DNA of 64,000 nucleotides from Falsirhodobacter sp. 20TX0035 (lineage in GTDB: Bacteria; Pseudomonadota; Alphaproteobacteria; Rhodobacterales; Rhodobacteraceae): contig NZ_JAQMHV010000011.1 in the NCBI RefSeq assembly GCF_028307215.1, forward strand, positions 1 through 64,000, in the 5' to 3' direction. Under the pieces are notes generated by a model. That model saw nothing but the letters and a program-made list of their open reading frames with translations. It did no database searches and was not told the origin of the DNA. Positions 9,994-18,379 of the stretch are shown here, piece after piece. The position numbers and the translations under genes were made by a program. Within the stretch, counting starts at the first letter, position 1. Each line of letters starts with the position of its first letter.

Positions 9994-11181
9994 ATGGAAC
10001 AGACCTGGCGCTGGTTCGGCCCCGACGATGCCGTGGGCCTTCATCACATCGTGCAGGCGGGCGCGACCGGCGTCGTCACCGCCCTGCACCAGATCCCCTA
10101 TGGCGAGGTGTGGACCCCCGAGGCGATCGCCACCCGCAAGGCTATCGTCGAAGACCCGGCCCATGGCCTGCGGTGGAGCGTGGTGGAAAGCCTGCCGATC
10201 CACGAACGGGTGAAGCTGGGCGACGGCGACCTGTCCACGATCTTCGACAACTACCGCACCTCCATGCGCAACCTCGCCGCCGCCGGGGTGAACGTTATCT
10301 GCTACAACTTCATGCCGATCCTCGACTGGACGCGGACGCAGCTGGACGCGCCCCTGCCGGGGGGCGGAACGGCCCTGCGGTTCAACCACCACGAATACGT
10401 GGCTTTCGACCTGCACATGCTGAAGCGCCCCGGCGCGGACGAAGGCGTGCCGCCCGAGGTGCTGACGCAGGCTGCGGTGTGGTTCCAGGCCTCCACCGAG
10501 GGGGACCGCGACCGGCTGCTGGCCAACATCATGGCGGGCCTTCCCGGCGCCTACGACCGCTACGACATTCCCCAATTGCGCGAGATGCTGCGCCGTTACG
10601 ACGACATCTCGCGCGATGACCTTCGGGCGAACTATGCCCGGTTCCTGGAGGAGGTCATCCCCACGGCCGAGGAATGCGGCATCCGCATGTGCGTCCATCC
10701 CGACGATCCCCCGCGCGCCTTGTTCGGGCTGGACCGGATCGTGTCGACCGAGGACGACATCGCCTTCATCCTGAACGCCGTGCCGTCGCGGGCCAACGGG
10801 CTGACGCTGTGCTCGGGCTCGCTGGGTGCCAACCCCGCGAACGATGTGCCGGGGATCGCCGCGCGCTTTGCCGACCGCGTCCACTTCGCCCATCTGCGCA
10901 ACGTGGCCAAGGATCCCGACGGATCCTTCATGGAGGCGGAGCATCTGGGCGGCGACACCGACATGGTGAAGCTGATCCGCGTCCTGATGGCCGAGGAACG
11001 CCGCCGCCGGGCCGAGGGTCGCGCCGACTGGCAGATCCCCATGCGCCCCGATCACGGCCACGCGCTGATCGACGACGCGGCGCGCCCGACCTTCCCCGGC
11101 TATCCCATCATCGGGCGGCTGCGGGGCTTGGCCGAACTGCGGGGCGTCATGGCGGCGGTGGACCAGATCGAGGGCGCGTGA
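9994..11181 (+). CDS. uxuA: mannonate dehydratase UxuA
   Basis: The 395-residue enzyme dehydrates D-mannonate to 2-keto-3-deoxy-D-gluconate. It opens with the UxuA-like TWRWFGPDDAV, and has VICYNFMPILDWTRTQL, the metal ligands in RMCVHPDDPP, GLTLCSGSLGANPANDV, HFAHLRNV and a C-terminal MRPDHGHAL, all characteristic of the TIM-barrel UxuA family. GAGGAG at 9982-9987 supports the start at 9994. The preceding gene probably supplies the mannonate. The next gene overlaps by one base. Enzymes for 2-keto-3-deoxygluconate are not in the window. Confidence 0.92.
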   Translation: MEQTWRWFGPDDAVGLHHIVQAGATGVVTALHQIPYGEVWTPEAIATRKAIVEDPAHGLRWSVVESLPIHERVKLGDGDLSTIFDNYRTSMRNLAAAGVNVICYNFMPILDWTRTQLDAPLPGGGTALRFNHHEYVAFDLHMLKRPGADEGVPPEVLTQAAVWFQASTEGDRDRLLANIMAGLPGAYDRYDIPQLREMLRRYDDISRDDLRANYARFLEEVIPTAEECGIRMCVHPDDPPRALFGLDRIVSTEDDIAFILNAVPSRANGLTLCSGSLGANPANDVPGIAARFADRVHFAHLRNVAKDPDGSFMEAEHLGGDTDMVKLIRVLMAEERRRRAEGRADWQIPMRPDHGHALIDDAARPTFPGYPIIGRLRGLAELRGVMAAVDQIEGA

Positions 11182-12026
11182 TGCGGAACCTGTCGATCCA
11201 CTCCTTCTGCTGGATCCCCGGATGGTCGGCGGAGGCGGCGGATCATGTCGCACCCCGTGCCGCGCAGGCGGGTTATGACCACGTCGTGGTGCCGCTGCGC
11301 GATCATGCGGCGATCGACGCGGCCGCCATCGCCCACAGCTTCACCGCCCACGGCATCACTGCCGTCTGCTCGGCCAATCAGCTTCCCGACGCCGACATCT
11401 CCAGCGCGGACCCGGCCATTCGGACGGCGGGGCTGGCGCGGCACCGCAACTCGCTTCGGCTGGCACGGGACATGGGGGCGGTGCATGTGGGCGGCGCGAC
11501 CTACGGCCTGTTCGGAAAGGCCGATGCCGCCGCGACCGCCGACATGCGCATCCGCAGCGCCGAGGCAATGGCGGTCCTGTCGGAGGAGGCCGCCGGCATG
11601 GGCCTGCGCCTCGCGATCGAACTCCTGAACCGCTACGAGACGAACATGCTGACCACGGTGAATGAGGGGTTGGCCTATCTCGACCTCGTGGGGCGGCCGG
11701 CGAACCTGTGGCTGCATCTGGACACCTTCCACATGAACATCGAGGAGGTGGACCCGCTGGCGGCGCTGGACTGTGCCCTGCCGCATCTCGCCTATTTCGA
11801 ACTGGACCAGAACGACCGCGGCCTGCTCGACCGCGGGCATATCGACTTTGCGCCCTACCTTTCGCGGTTGAAGGCGGCGGGCTACGACAAGCTGATCGGG
11901 GTGGAGGGGTTCTCCTCGGCCGTCAGCGGGCCGGATGTGGCGCGCGGCGTGGCTGCCTGGCGGCCGCTGTTCGCGAACGGTGACGAGATTGCCGACAGCG
12001 GCCGGCGCGTGCTCACACGTCGTTGA
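11181..12026 (+). CDS. sugar 3-epimerase-like TIM-barrel protein
   Basis: The 281-residue xylose-isomerase-like barrel carries the metal-binding set of the D-tagatose/D-psicose 3-epimerases in order: glutamate in AIELLNRYETNML, aspartate in LHLDTFHMNIEE, histidine in RGHIDF and glutamate in IGVEGFSS. These enzymes shift the C3 configuration of ketoses through a bound divalent metal. In this operon it may epimerise a keto-hexonate (for example between fructuronate and tagaturonate configurations) to widen the substrate range; that is inference. The start is coupled to the uxuA stop. Its 3' end overlaps the 3' end of the convergent GntR gene by 14 bases. Confidence 0.82.
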   Translation: MRNLSIHSFCWIPGWSAEAADHVAPRAAQAGYDHVVVPLRDHAAIDAAAIAHSFTAHGITAVCSANQLPDADISSADPAIRTAGLARHRNSLRLARDMGAVHVGGATYGLFGKADAAATADMRIRSAEAMAVLSEEAAGMGLRLAIELLNRYETNMLTTVNEGLAYLDLVGRPANLWLHLDTFHMNIEEVDPLAALDCALPHLAYFELDQNDRGLLDRGHIDFAPYLSRLKAAGYDKLIGVEGFSSAVSGPDVARGVAAWRPLFANGDEIADSGRRVLTRR

Positions 12027-12726
12027 CGATGAAGTCCGGGTGACGGGCGGCCAGTTTGTCCGTCACCTTCAGCACCTCGGACAGGTGATCGTTCACCGCA
12101 CGCTCCGCCGCGTCGGGATCGCGTGCAACAACGGCCTGCAGCATCGCCCGGTGCTGGGCGATCAGCGTTTCCACCGGCGTGACGTTCGGCAGGCTCAGAA
12201 AGCGCAGCCGGTCGAACTGGGACTTTTCCTGCTCCAGAATCGACCAGACATCGCCCAGATCGATGCCGTCGGCAAAACGGCGGTGGAAGGCGTCGTCGGC
12301 GCGGGTGAAGCGTTCGGGGTCGTCGCAATGGGCCACCTGCTCGTCGATGTCGGCTTGCGCCTCGGCCAGCCGGGCGGGGTGGAGCCCATCCTCTGCTGCC
12401 TTGCGGAAAATCGCGATCTCCAGCGCGATGCGCAGGAACCGTGCCCGCTTCACGCTGCGGAGCGAGATGAAGGTGATGTAGGTGCCGCGTTGCGGACGCA
12501 CATCGACGAGCCCTTGGTCCACCAGCCCCAGCACCGCCTCGCGCACGGGGGTCCGGCTGGTTCCGAAACGGCGGGCGAGGTCGTTCTCCGAGACCTTGGC
12601 GCCGGGAAGCAGCTTGAGGGTGATGATGTCCCTGCGGATCGCATCGCGGATCGCCGCGACCGTCGGTGGCGCGAATTGCATCGGACGATTTTCGGAGATC
12701 CTCCCAAGGGGCGGGACATGGGTCAT
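12013..12726 (-). CDS. GntR-family regulator, FCD (FadR/UxuR) subgroup
   Basis: The 237-residue protein has an N-terminal winged helix (AIRDAIRRDIITLKLLPGAK, then SENDLARRFGTSRTPVREAV, about residues 24-65). An FCD effector domain follows with the usual metal-site residues in DDAFHRRFADG, AQHRAML and VNDHLSEV. Such proteins repress sugar-acid operons and release DNA on binding a hexuronate or hexonate. The ATG at 12726 is chosen; an in-frame TTG at 12744 would add six residues, and neither has a strong ribosome site. A near copy of the operon's candidate operator sits 27 bases upstream, so it probably also represses itself. The gene is convergent with the operon. Confidence 0.88.
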   Translation of the reverse strand: MTHVPPLGRISENRPMQFAPPTVAAIRDAIRRDIITLKLLPGAKVSENDLARRFGTSRTPVREAVLGLVDQGLVDVRPQRGTYITFISLRSVKRARFLRIALEIAIFRKAAEDGLHPARLAEAQADIDEQVAHCDDPERFTRADDAFHRRFADGIDLGDVWSILEQEKSQFDRLRFLSLPNVTPVETLIAQHRAMLQAVVARDPDAAERAVNDHLSEVLKVTDKLAARHPDFIVNDV

Positions 12727-12752
12727 CTGGTCTGGCTCGCTCAAGGTCGGGG

Positions 12753-12765
12753 ACTAGTATACAAG
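12753..12765 (-). promoter_or_regulatory. candidate GntR operator, autoregulatory copy
   Basis: On the minus strand these bases read CTTGTATACTAGT, differing at one base from CTTGCATACTAGT at 4665-4677 before the catabolic operon. TATACT inside the site could serve as the GntR gene's own -10 element, which would put the transcription start only about 20 bases before the start codon. Two widely separated, nearly identical copies exactly upstream of the regulator and of its presumed target operon are good circumstantial evidence for a binding site. Confidence 0.6.
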
Positions 12766-13852
12766 GATGTTCACCTCTCCGCCAGACTGACGGGCGGCCT
12801 CGCGCGGCAGCGTTGCTGCTGCACCTTCAAACCCACCGCTTGCCCGCGCGGAGGCCAGCAATCTGCCGTCAGCGTCAAGAGCGCAGCCTCCACTCCGGGC
12901 TGGGTGTTGTCGACCTGCATCGTCGTCAGCGACAGCGGAGCGACGGAAGGGCGAGCACGCCCAAGCCTGTAAGCGAGCGCGCCTTCGGCCCCCAACGTCC
13001 TGCCGCTTCGTCGCACGATGGAGCATCGTTGTCGCAGACGATTGCGGTGGCGACCATCCGCTCGATGAACGTCTTGCCGTCGAAGCCATGCTGGAAGACC
13101 GCGCAGGTTTTCCGAAGACGGCCACAGACCCGCACGCCTGAGCGCGTTCTCGATGCGCTGAAGGGGCGCTTCCACCCGATTGTTGGTCTCCTGCGGCTGG
13201 AAGATTGCGGCGAAGCGCCGGTGCCTGAGGTCCATCAGGTGTGGGGCGATTTGGCTGAAGGGGGTGAAGCTGTTGAAGCCAACCCGGGCCGAGCCACGGC
13301 GGGCCACGTAGGGGATCCGATGCCTCGTGCAGAACGCGGGGGGAGGCCTCGGAGTATCTCAACGCCCCGCCCAGAGGCGCCGTCACCTACATCCAGAAGA
13401 GCGCGTCGATGTCCCGATGCCGGAGGCCCACGTCCACGGATTGCAGGGGCCGAGCGTCGCTGGCATGGCCGTGATTGGCGCTTGGAACTGCGAAACGCGG
13501 CCTTTGTCCGTCATTTTCGCGACGCAGCGAGCCAAGGCGCAGCGCAGCACTTAGACGCAGGAACCGGATGCCACGCAAATGGCGCCGTCAGGTAGGCGCC
13601 CGTTCCCCGCAGCAGGGGGCATCAGCCGATAACGCTCCCGAACGATGCTGCCGATCGATCTCGGGAAAGCTTTCCAAGCTACTGTATTCGCAGCATGGCT
13701 CATTCACGCGACCCGGACAACAAAGCCGCGAGATCGGCCGCGTGTTCTCCGTGCTTCCGGGAGATAGTTCGATATCTAATAGCTTAACGTTATGCAAAAA
13801 GCCCCGGTTCTGAATTGTGGTCACCACCTCCGAAAGCACACAAGAGAAAGTA
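12766..13852. other. spacer without a recognisable intact gene
   Basis: About 1.1 kb separates the GntR gene from the tctA leader. Open frames occur on the minus strand (for example 12771-13307, 12926-13135 and 13588-13839) and on the plus strand. None has a ribosome site plus a motif I recognise, and coding potential seems to jump between frames. That pattern is what a decayed insertion sequence looks like, but I cannot name a family and see no clear terminal inverted repeats. The stretch 13700-13810 is noticeably AT-richer and could hold the tctA promoter. Confidence 0.45.
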
Positions 13853-13883
13853 GGCGGTTCCGGAGGGGGATGCCGGAGCCGCC
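13853..13883 (+). promoter_or_regulatory. stable hairpin in the tctA leader
   Basis: GGCGGTTCCGG (13853-13863) pairs with CCGGAGCCGCC (13873-13883), allowing one G-U pair. This gives an 11-base-pair stem with a nine-base loop AGGGGGATG. No T-run follows, and it ends 22 bases before the tctA ATG, so it is a leader structure rather than a terminator. The loop itself contains a Shine-Dalgarno-like AGGGGG and an ATG that opens a 21-codon frame overlapping the start of tctA. A role in translational control is possible but unproven. Confidence 0.5.
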
Positions 13884-13904
13884 GAACTGGCTTGGGAGGG
13901 CCTT

Positions 13905-15404
13905 ATGGACGGCGTCATTCAATCGCTCGGGGTGATCTTCAGCCTGTCGGGTCTGGTCGTGCTGCTGATCGGTGCGTTGCTGGGGATCGTGATCGGGGCG
14001 CTGCCGGGGCTCGGGCCCTCGATCGGGCTGAGCCTGCTGATCCCCTTCACCTACTCGATGTCGCCCGAACTCAGCATGCTGCTGATGATCTCGCTCTACA
14101 CCTCCGCGGAATATGGCGGTTCGATCAGTGCGATCCTGCTGTCCACGCCGGGAACCGCGGCGGCGGCGGCGACGGCGATCGACGGCTACGCCATGGCGCA
14201 GAAAGGGCAGGCAAACGAGGCGATTTCGATCTCTCTCACCGCGTCCACCGTGGGGGGCGTGCTGGGGGGCCTCGCGCTCTTGCTTCTGGCCATGCCGCTG
14301 GCGAAACTGGCGCTGCAATTCGGGCCGGCAGGATATTTCGCGGTCGGGCTCTTCGGGCTGACGTCGGTGGCGGCGCTGTCGGGCGGGTCGCTGGTGAAGG
14401 GCTTGCTGGGGGCCGCGTTCGGCCTTGGGCTGGCGACGGTGGGGATCGATCCCATCGCAGGCACGCCCCGTTTCACCTTCGGCCATTTCGAGCTTTACGA
14501 AGGGGTACCGTTCCTGGCGGCGCTGATCGGTCTCTTTGCCGTGTCCGAGGCGATGGCTTTGGCCGAAAAGCATGCCTGCAAGGCGCCCATGAACAAGAGC
14601 CGCGTCGGTCACGTGTTCATGTCGGCGGCGGTTTGGAAGGAAACGTGGCGCTCGATGTTGTCGGGCTCCGTCATCGGCACGCTGTTGGGCATCCTGCCCG
14701 GCGTGGGGGGCAACATCGCCTGCTGGGTCGCCCGCGACTATGCCCGCGCCCGCGATCCCCATCCCGAGACCTATGGCAAGGGTGCCGCCAACGGCATCGC
14801 GGCCCCCGAAGCGTCCAACAACGCGACCGTCGGCGGCGCGCTGGTGCCGCTGCTGTCGCTGGGCGTGCCGGGATCGCCGACCACCGCCATCATGATGGGC
14901 GCGCTGATCATGCATGGCCTGCATCCCGGCCCGCAGCTGTTTGCCGAACAGCCGACGCTCGTCTACGCGATCCTTTTCGGCGTCATCATCGCGTCGCTGG
15001 TGCAATACCTCGTCGGTTCGTTGTTCCTGCCGATCATGGCCCGGACGGTGCTGCTGCCCGACGGCGTGATCGCGGCGGGCATCCTGACCTTCGCGGTGCT
15101 GGGCGCCTTTGCCATCCGCAACCTGATGTTCGACGTCTGGATGACGCTGGCCTTCGGCCTTGTCGGATATGCCATGAAGAAGCTGAATTTTCCCGTCGCG
15201 CCGGTGATCCTCGCGATGGTTCTGGGATACCTCGTGGAATCCAACTACCGCACGGCGCTGGTCTCGTCCCAAGGCGACTACATGGTGTTCCTGACCGACC
15301 CGATCAGCGTGCTGTTCCTGCTGCTGAGCCTTGTCAGCATCCTGGTTCCCGTGCGCCGCGCCTGGCGCGCCAAACGCCCTGTCCGGGGAGGGCAGGGCGC
15401 CTGA
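13905..15404 (+). CDS. tctA: tripartite tricarboxylate transporter large permease TctA
   Basis: The 499-residue membrane protein has about twelve helices and the TctA signatures: GIVIGALPGLGPSIGLSLLI, YGGSISAILLSTPGTAAAAA, LPGVGGNIACWVARDYAR and GAANGIAAPEASNNATVGGA. It imports a carboxylate delivered by the TctC binding protein. Ribosome site TGGGAGGG precedes the ATG at 13905. The operon order here is tctA-tctC-tctB rather than the more common C-B-A. The substrate is unknown; the downstream dehydrogenases suggest a hydroxy acid. Confidence 0.93.
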   Translation: MDGVIQSLGVIFSLSGLVVLLIGALLGIVIGALPGLGPSIGLSLLIPFTYSMSPELSMLLMISLYTSAEYGGSISAILLSTPGTAAAAATAIDGYAMAQKGQANEAISISLTASTVGGVLGGLALLLLAMPLAKLALQFGPAGYFAVGLFGLTSVAALSGGSLVKGLLGAAFGLGLATVGIDPIAGTPRFTFGHFELYEGVPFLAALIGLFAVSEAMALAEKHACKAPMNKSRVGHVFMSAAVWKETWRSMLSGSVIGTLLGILPGVGGNIACWVARDYARARDPHPETYGKGAANGIAAPEASNNATVGGALVPLLSLGVPGSPTTAIMMGALIMHGLHPGPQLFAEQPTLVYAILFGVIIASLVQYLVGSLFLPIMARTVLLPDGVIAAGILTFAVLGAFAIRNLMFDVWMTLAFGLVGYAMKKLNFPVAPVILAMVLGYLVESNYRTALVSSQGDYMVFLTDPISVLFLLLSLVSILVPVRRAWRAKRPVRGGQGA

Positions 15405-15432
15405 CCACGACATCATTTCTGGGAGGAAAACG

Positions 15433-16422
15433 ATGCAACGAGAGATGACCTTCACGGGCCGGTTCATCCGGCGCACGATGGCGGTCCTGTGCCTGATGGC
15501 GGGCACCGCGCTGGCCCTGCCGCAAACCGCGGCGGCGGAATTTCCGGAAAAGCCCGTGACGCTGGTCGTGTGGTCGGGGGCGGGCGGCTCGCTTGACACC
15601 TATGGCCGCAAGCTGGCGGAATTGCTGGAGCGGGAGGCCGGGTGGACCGTCAAGGTCGACAACCGTCCCGGCGGAAGCGGCGCCGTCGGCCTGTCGCAGA
15701 TCGTGACCCAGCCCGCCGACGGCTACAACATCCTCGTGCTGACCGGCACGCTGACCTTCGGGATCGCGCAGGGCCTGATCCCGTTCAAGCTGGAGGATCT
15801 TCGCCTGCTGCGCGCCATGCAGTCCGAGCCGTCCTCGCTGGCCGTCATGAACGACAGCGCGTTCCAGACCGTGGACGACTTCGTGACCTACATGAAGGAG
15901 CATCCGAACGAGCTGCGCGTCGGCGGCCATTCCTCGGGCGGGTTCCATCAGTACATGCTGTATCAGCTGATGAAGCAGGGCGGGTTCGAAAGCGGATGGA
16001 TCCCGCATGACGCGTCGGGCAAGGTCACGCTGGCGCTGCTGGGCCATCACATCGACGCCGCGATGATGACGCCCTCCACCGCCCTGTCGCAGGTCAAAAG
16101 CGGCGAGATCCGCCTGCTGGGCGTCAGCACGGCCGAACGCTCGCCCTTCCTGCCCGACGCGCCAACCTTCAAGGAGCAGGGCTATGACATCGAGGGCGCG
16201 ATCTGGCGTGGCATCGCGGTGAAGGCGGGCACGCCCGACGACGCCGTGGATGCGATCCAGGCGGCGATCGACACGGTGACCGCCTCGGAGGAATGGAAGA
16301 CATTCCAGGAAGAGCAGTTCCAGGACAGCCCCGACTGGGCCGAGGCCGAATTCACCGAGCGTGTCCAGAAGGATCTGGCCGAGCAGGCGGAGTTCCTGAA
16401 ATCCGCAGGCTTTGTGCAATGA
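15433..16422 (+). CDS. tctC: TTT substrate-binding protein TctC (Bug family)
   Basis: This 329-residue periplasmic protein has a long signal peptide ending QTAAAE, followed by FPEKPVTLVVWSGAGGSLDT and VDNRPGGSGAVGL, both typical of Bug/TctC binding proteins. The central GGHSSGGFHQYMLYQL and late TAERSPFLPDAPTFKEQGYD also fit. GGGAGGAAAA at 15421-15430 supports the start. It presents a carboxylated or similar small molecule to TctA/TctB. Its stop codon overlaps the tctB start. Confidence 0.92.
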   Translation: MQREMTFTGRFIRRTMAVLCLMAGTALALPQTAAAEFPEKPVTLVVWSGAGGSLDTYGRKLAELLEREAGWTVKVDNRPGGSGAVGLSQIVTQPADGYNILVLTGTLTFGIAQGLIPFKLEDLRLLRAMQSEPSSLAVMNDSAFQTVDDFVTYMKEHPNELRVGGHSSGGFHQYMLYQLMKQGGFESGWIPHDASGKVTLALLGHHIDAAMMTPSTALSQVKSGEIRLLGVSTAERSPFLPDAPTFKEQGYDIEGAIWRGIAVKAGTPDDAVDAIQAAIDTVTASEEWKTFQEEQFQDSPDWAEAEFTERVQKDLAEQAEFLKSAGFVQ

Positions 16423-16889
16423 TGGGCGCGCCCGAGGTGCCTCCGAACCGGGGGATCCCCTTCAGCGACCTGATCACCGGGCTGATCTGCCTTGCAGGCT
16501 GCATCGCGTTCCTCGTGCTGGCCTTCGCGCTTCCGGCGGGCCATTCCACGGGCGATGTGGGGCCGGGTGCCTTGCCCAAGCAGATCGGCATCTTCGGCAT
16601 CATCTGTTCGGCCGTCTACCTGCTGACCGCCCTGCGCGGAGGCTTTGCCGAGGAGCGGCCCGAATTCACCGAAAGCCACCGCGCGCTGGCCGCCTTCGCC
16701 ATCTTCGCCATCTGTCTTGCAGTGGTGCCTTGGCTGGGTTTGGCGCCGGCGCTCGCTCTGGCTGCGGCAGTGGTCACGCTGTTGTTCGCGGGAAGAGGGC
16801 GACTGGTCCGCGCCGCGGCCACGGCGGCCGGGGTCTGGCTGATCGCGGTGCTGCTGTTTGAACGGCTTCTGGGATTGCCGCTGCCATAA
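16419..16889 (+). CDS. tctB: TTT small membrane subunit TctB
   Basis: The 156-residue protein has four hydrophobic segments: LITGLICLAGCIAFLVLAFA, a second after GDVGPGALPKQIG, a pair in the middle and a last near the C-terminus. This is the expected topology, with the GDxGPGxxP loop used by TctB proteins. Two tandem ATGs at 16419 and 16422 overlap the tctC stop. After the stop, AGGGCGC (16898-16904) can pair with GCGCCCT (16915-16921) but lacks a T-run, so termination there is uncertain. Confidence 0.88.
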   Translation: MMGAPEVPPNRGIPFSDLITGLICLAGCIAFLVLAFALPAGHSTGDVGPGALPKQIGIFGIICSAVYLLTALRGGFAEERPEFTESHRALAAFAIFAICLAVVPWLGLAPALALAAAVVTLLFAGRGRLVRAAATAAGVWLIAVLLFERLLGLPLP

Positions 16890-17500
16890 GATCGGGTAGG
16901 GCGCGCCATACAGTGCGCCCTGCCATCATATACACGCAGCCGACAGGCGTAGGGATCGCGAAGGCTGTGATGGACATGCTCAAGATCCTGGCTATGCTCT
17001 ACATGATCGTGATCGGGCAAATGTATCGAAGCTGTTTCTGGCCTTGATACGGATTTGGATTTTCCGGGCGAGGGGCGGGAGGCCCAGACGTTTAGGGCAG
17101 TGATCGCCATCATCCCTGCCTCTCAAAGGGTAGCGATTGTCCTTTCGATGCTGGTGATCTCCATCCGGTCGTCACGTCGCTGGGGTCTGACCTGACTTGG
17201 TTCGGTGTCGCTTTGAGCGAAATGGGGATGGTAACGTTATCGCTATCGCGGAACGTGTGCGTGTTGCCGGTTGCTTGAAGTCGTGCCGATGACGACGGTG
17301 CAAGGCCGCCATGCCCTTCTCGCGGTGCCCGTGGAGCTGTTCATGACTCTCGTTCCACAGAACGCGGCTGATCCCGAACGCCATGGCCCGGCTGATAGCA
17401 TTTCGAACCACGGGAAGGACCATAAGTGCAGGCTATACCGGCTTGCGCTTATGCCGTTTCCCCTCATCCTGTTCCCGCAACGGAGGGGGAGGAGACCACG
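16890..17500. other. spacer without a recognisable gene
   Basis: This 611-base gap has frames on both strands, for example 17172-17423 on the minus strand, with no ribosome site or motif I can place. The sequence is AT-richer and less codon-like than its neighbours, consistent with relict DNA. The final 20 bases carry the strong GGAGGGGGAGGAG ribosome site of the dehydrogenase at 17501. Confidence 0.45.
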
Positions 17501-18379
17501 ATGCAGGACATCGCGTTTGTCGGTTTCGGCGAGGCTGCCGAAGCGTTTGCTAAGGGGTGGGGCACCGGCGCCCCGGATCATCTGCGTGCTTATGATGAAA
17601 AACGCGACGATCCCGCCACGGCCGCCGTGCCGCAGGGGCGGGCGGAGGCTGCGGGCGTGGCGTTGACGGACCGTGTGGGGGCGCTTGCGGGGGCGCAGGC
17701 GGTCTTCTGCCTCGTGACCGCCGACCGGGCGGTCCTTGCGGCCGAACAGGCGGCGCCGTATCTGGAGGCGGGCGCCTTCTGGTTCGACGGCAACAGCTGC
17801 TCCCCCGGTGCCAAGCGCCAGTCGGCCGCGATCATCGAAGGGGTGGGGGGCCGCTATGTCGATGTCGCCATCATGGCGCCGGTGTATCCCAGGATGCACA
17901 AGACGCCACTGCTGATCGCCGGCCCCCATGCCGAAGACGCGGAAGCGCTGCTTCGGGCGCTTGGGATGGAGCCGCGCATCGCGGGTGATCGCGTCGGCGA
18001 GGCATCGGCGATCAAGATGATCCGTTCGGTCATGATCAAGGGCATGGAAGCCCTGACCGCCGAGTGCCTGCTGGCCGCCCGTCGCGCCGGGATCGAGGAC
18101 CGGGTGCTGACCTCCCTGACCGCGTCGAACCCGAATATCGACTGGCCGAAGCAGGCCGCCTATAACCTGGAACGGATGATGGTCCATGGCCGCCGTCGCG
18201 CGTCGGAGATGCGCGAGGTCGCGGCCACCCTGTCCGAGCTTGGTCTGCCCAACGCGCTGGCGAGCGCCACGGCGGACTGGCAACAGCGCATCGGCGACCT
18301 GACCTTGCCGGCGGGCGCGGACAGCTATCCCGACCGCGCCGATGCCATCCTTGGCCGGCTGGACGATCAGGCCAGCTGA
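17501..18379 (+). CDS. NAD(P)-dependent 6-phosphogluconate/3-hydroxyisobutyrate dehydrogenase-like enzyme with DUF1932-type C-terminus
   Basis: The 292-residue protein begins with a beta-hydroxyacid dehydrogenase Rossmann motif, IAFVGFGEAAEAFAKGW, and has the substrate-binding FDGNSCSPGAKR. The catalytic helix SAIKMIRSVMIKGMEAL places the conserved lysine near residue 170. The C-terminal helical part, with an AAYNLERMMVHGRRRASEM segment, looks like the DUF1932 domain. Such enzymes oxidise 2- or 3-hydroxy acids. Lying between a TTT transporter and a LysR gene, it probably acts on the imported hydroxy acid, but the substrate cannot be read. It is convergent with the LysR gene, overlapping its end by 13 bases. 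Confidence 0.82.
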   Translation: MQDIAFVGFGEAAEAFAKGWGTGAPDHLRAYDEKRDDPATAAVPQGRAEAAGVALTDRVGALAGAQAVFCLVTADRAVLAAEQAAPYLEAGAFWFDGNSCSPGAKRQSAAIIEGVGGRYVDVAIMAPVYPRMHKTPLLIAGPHAEDAEALLRALGMEPRIAGDRVGEASAIKMIRSVMIKGMEALTAECLLAARRAGIEDRVLTSLTASNPNIDWPKQAAYNLERMMVHGRRRASEMREVAATLSELGLPNALASATADWQQRIGDLTLPAGADSYPDRADAILGRLDDQAS

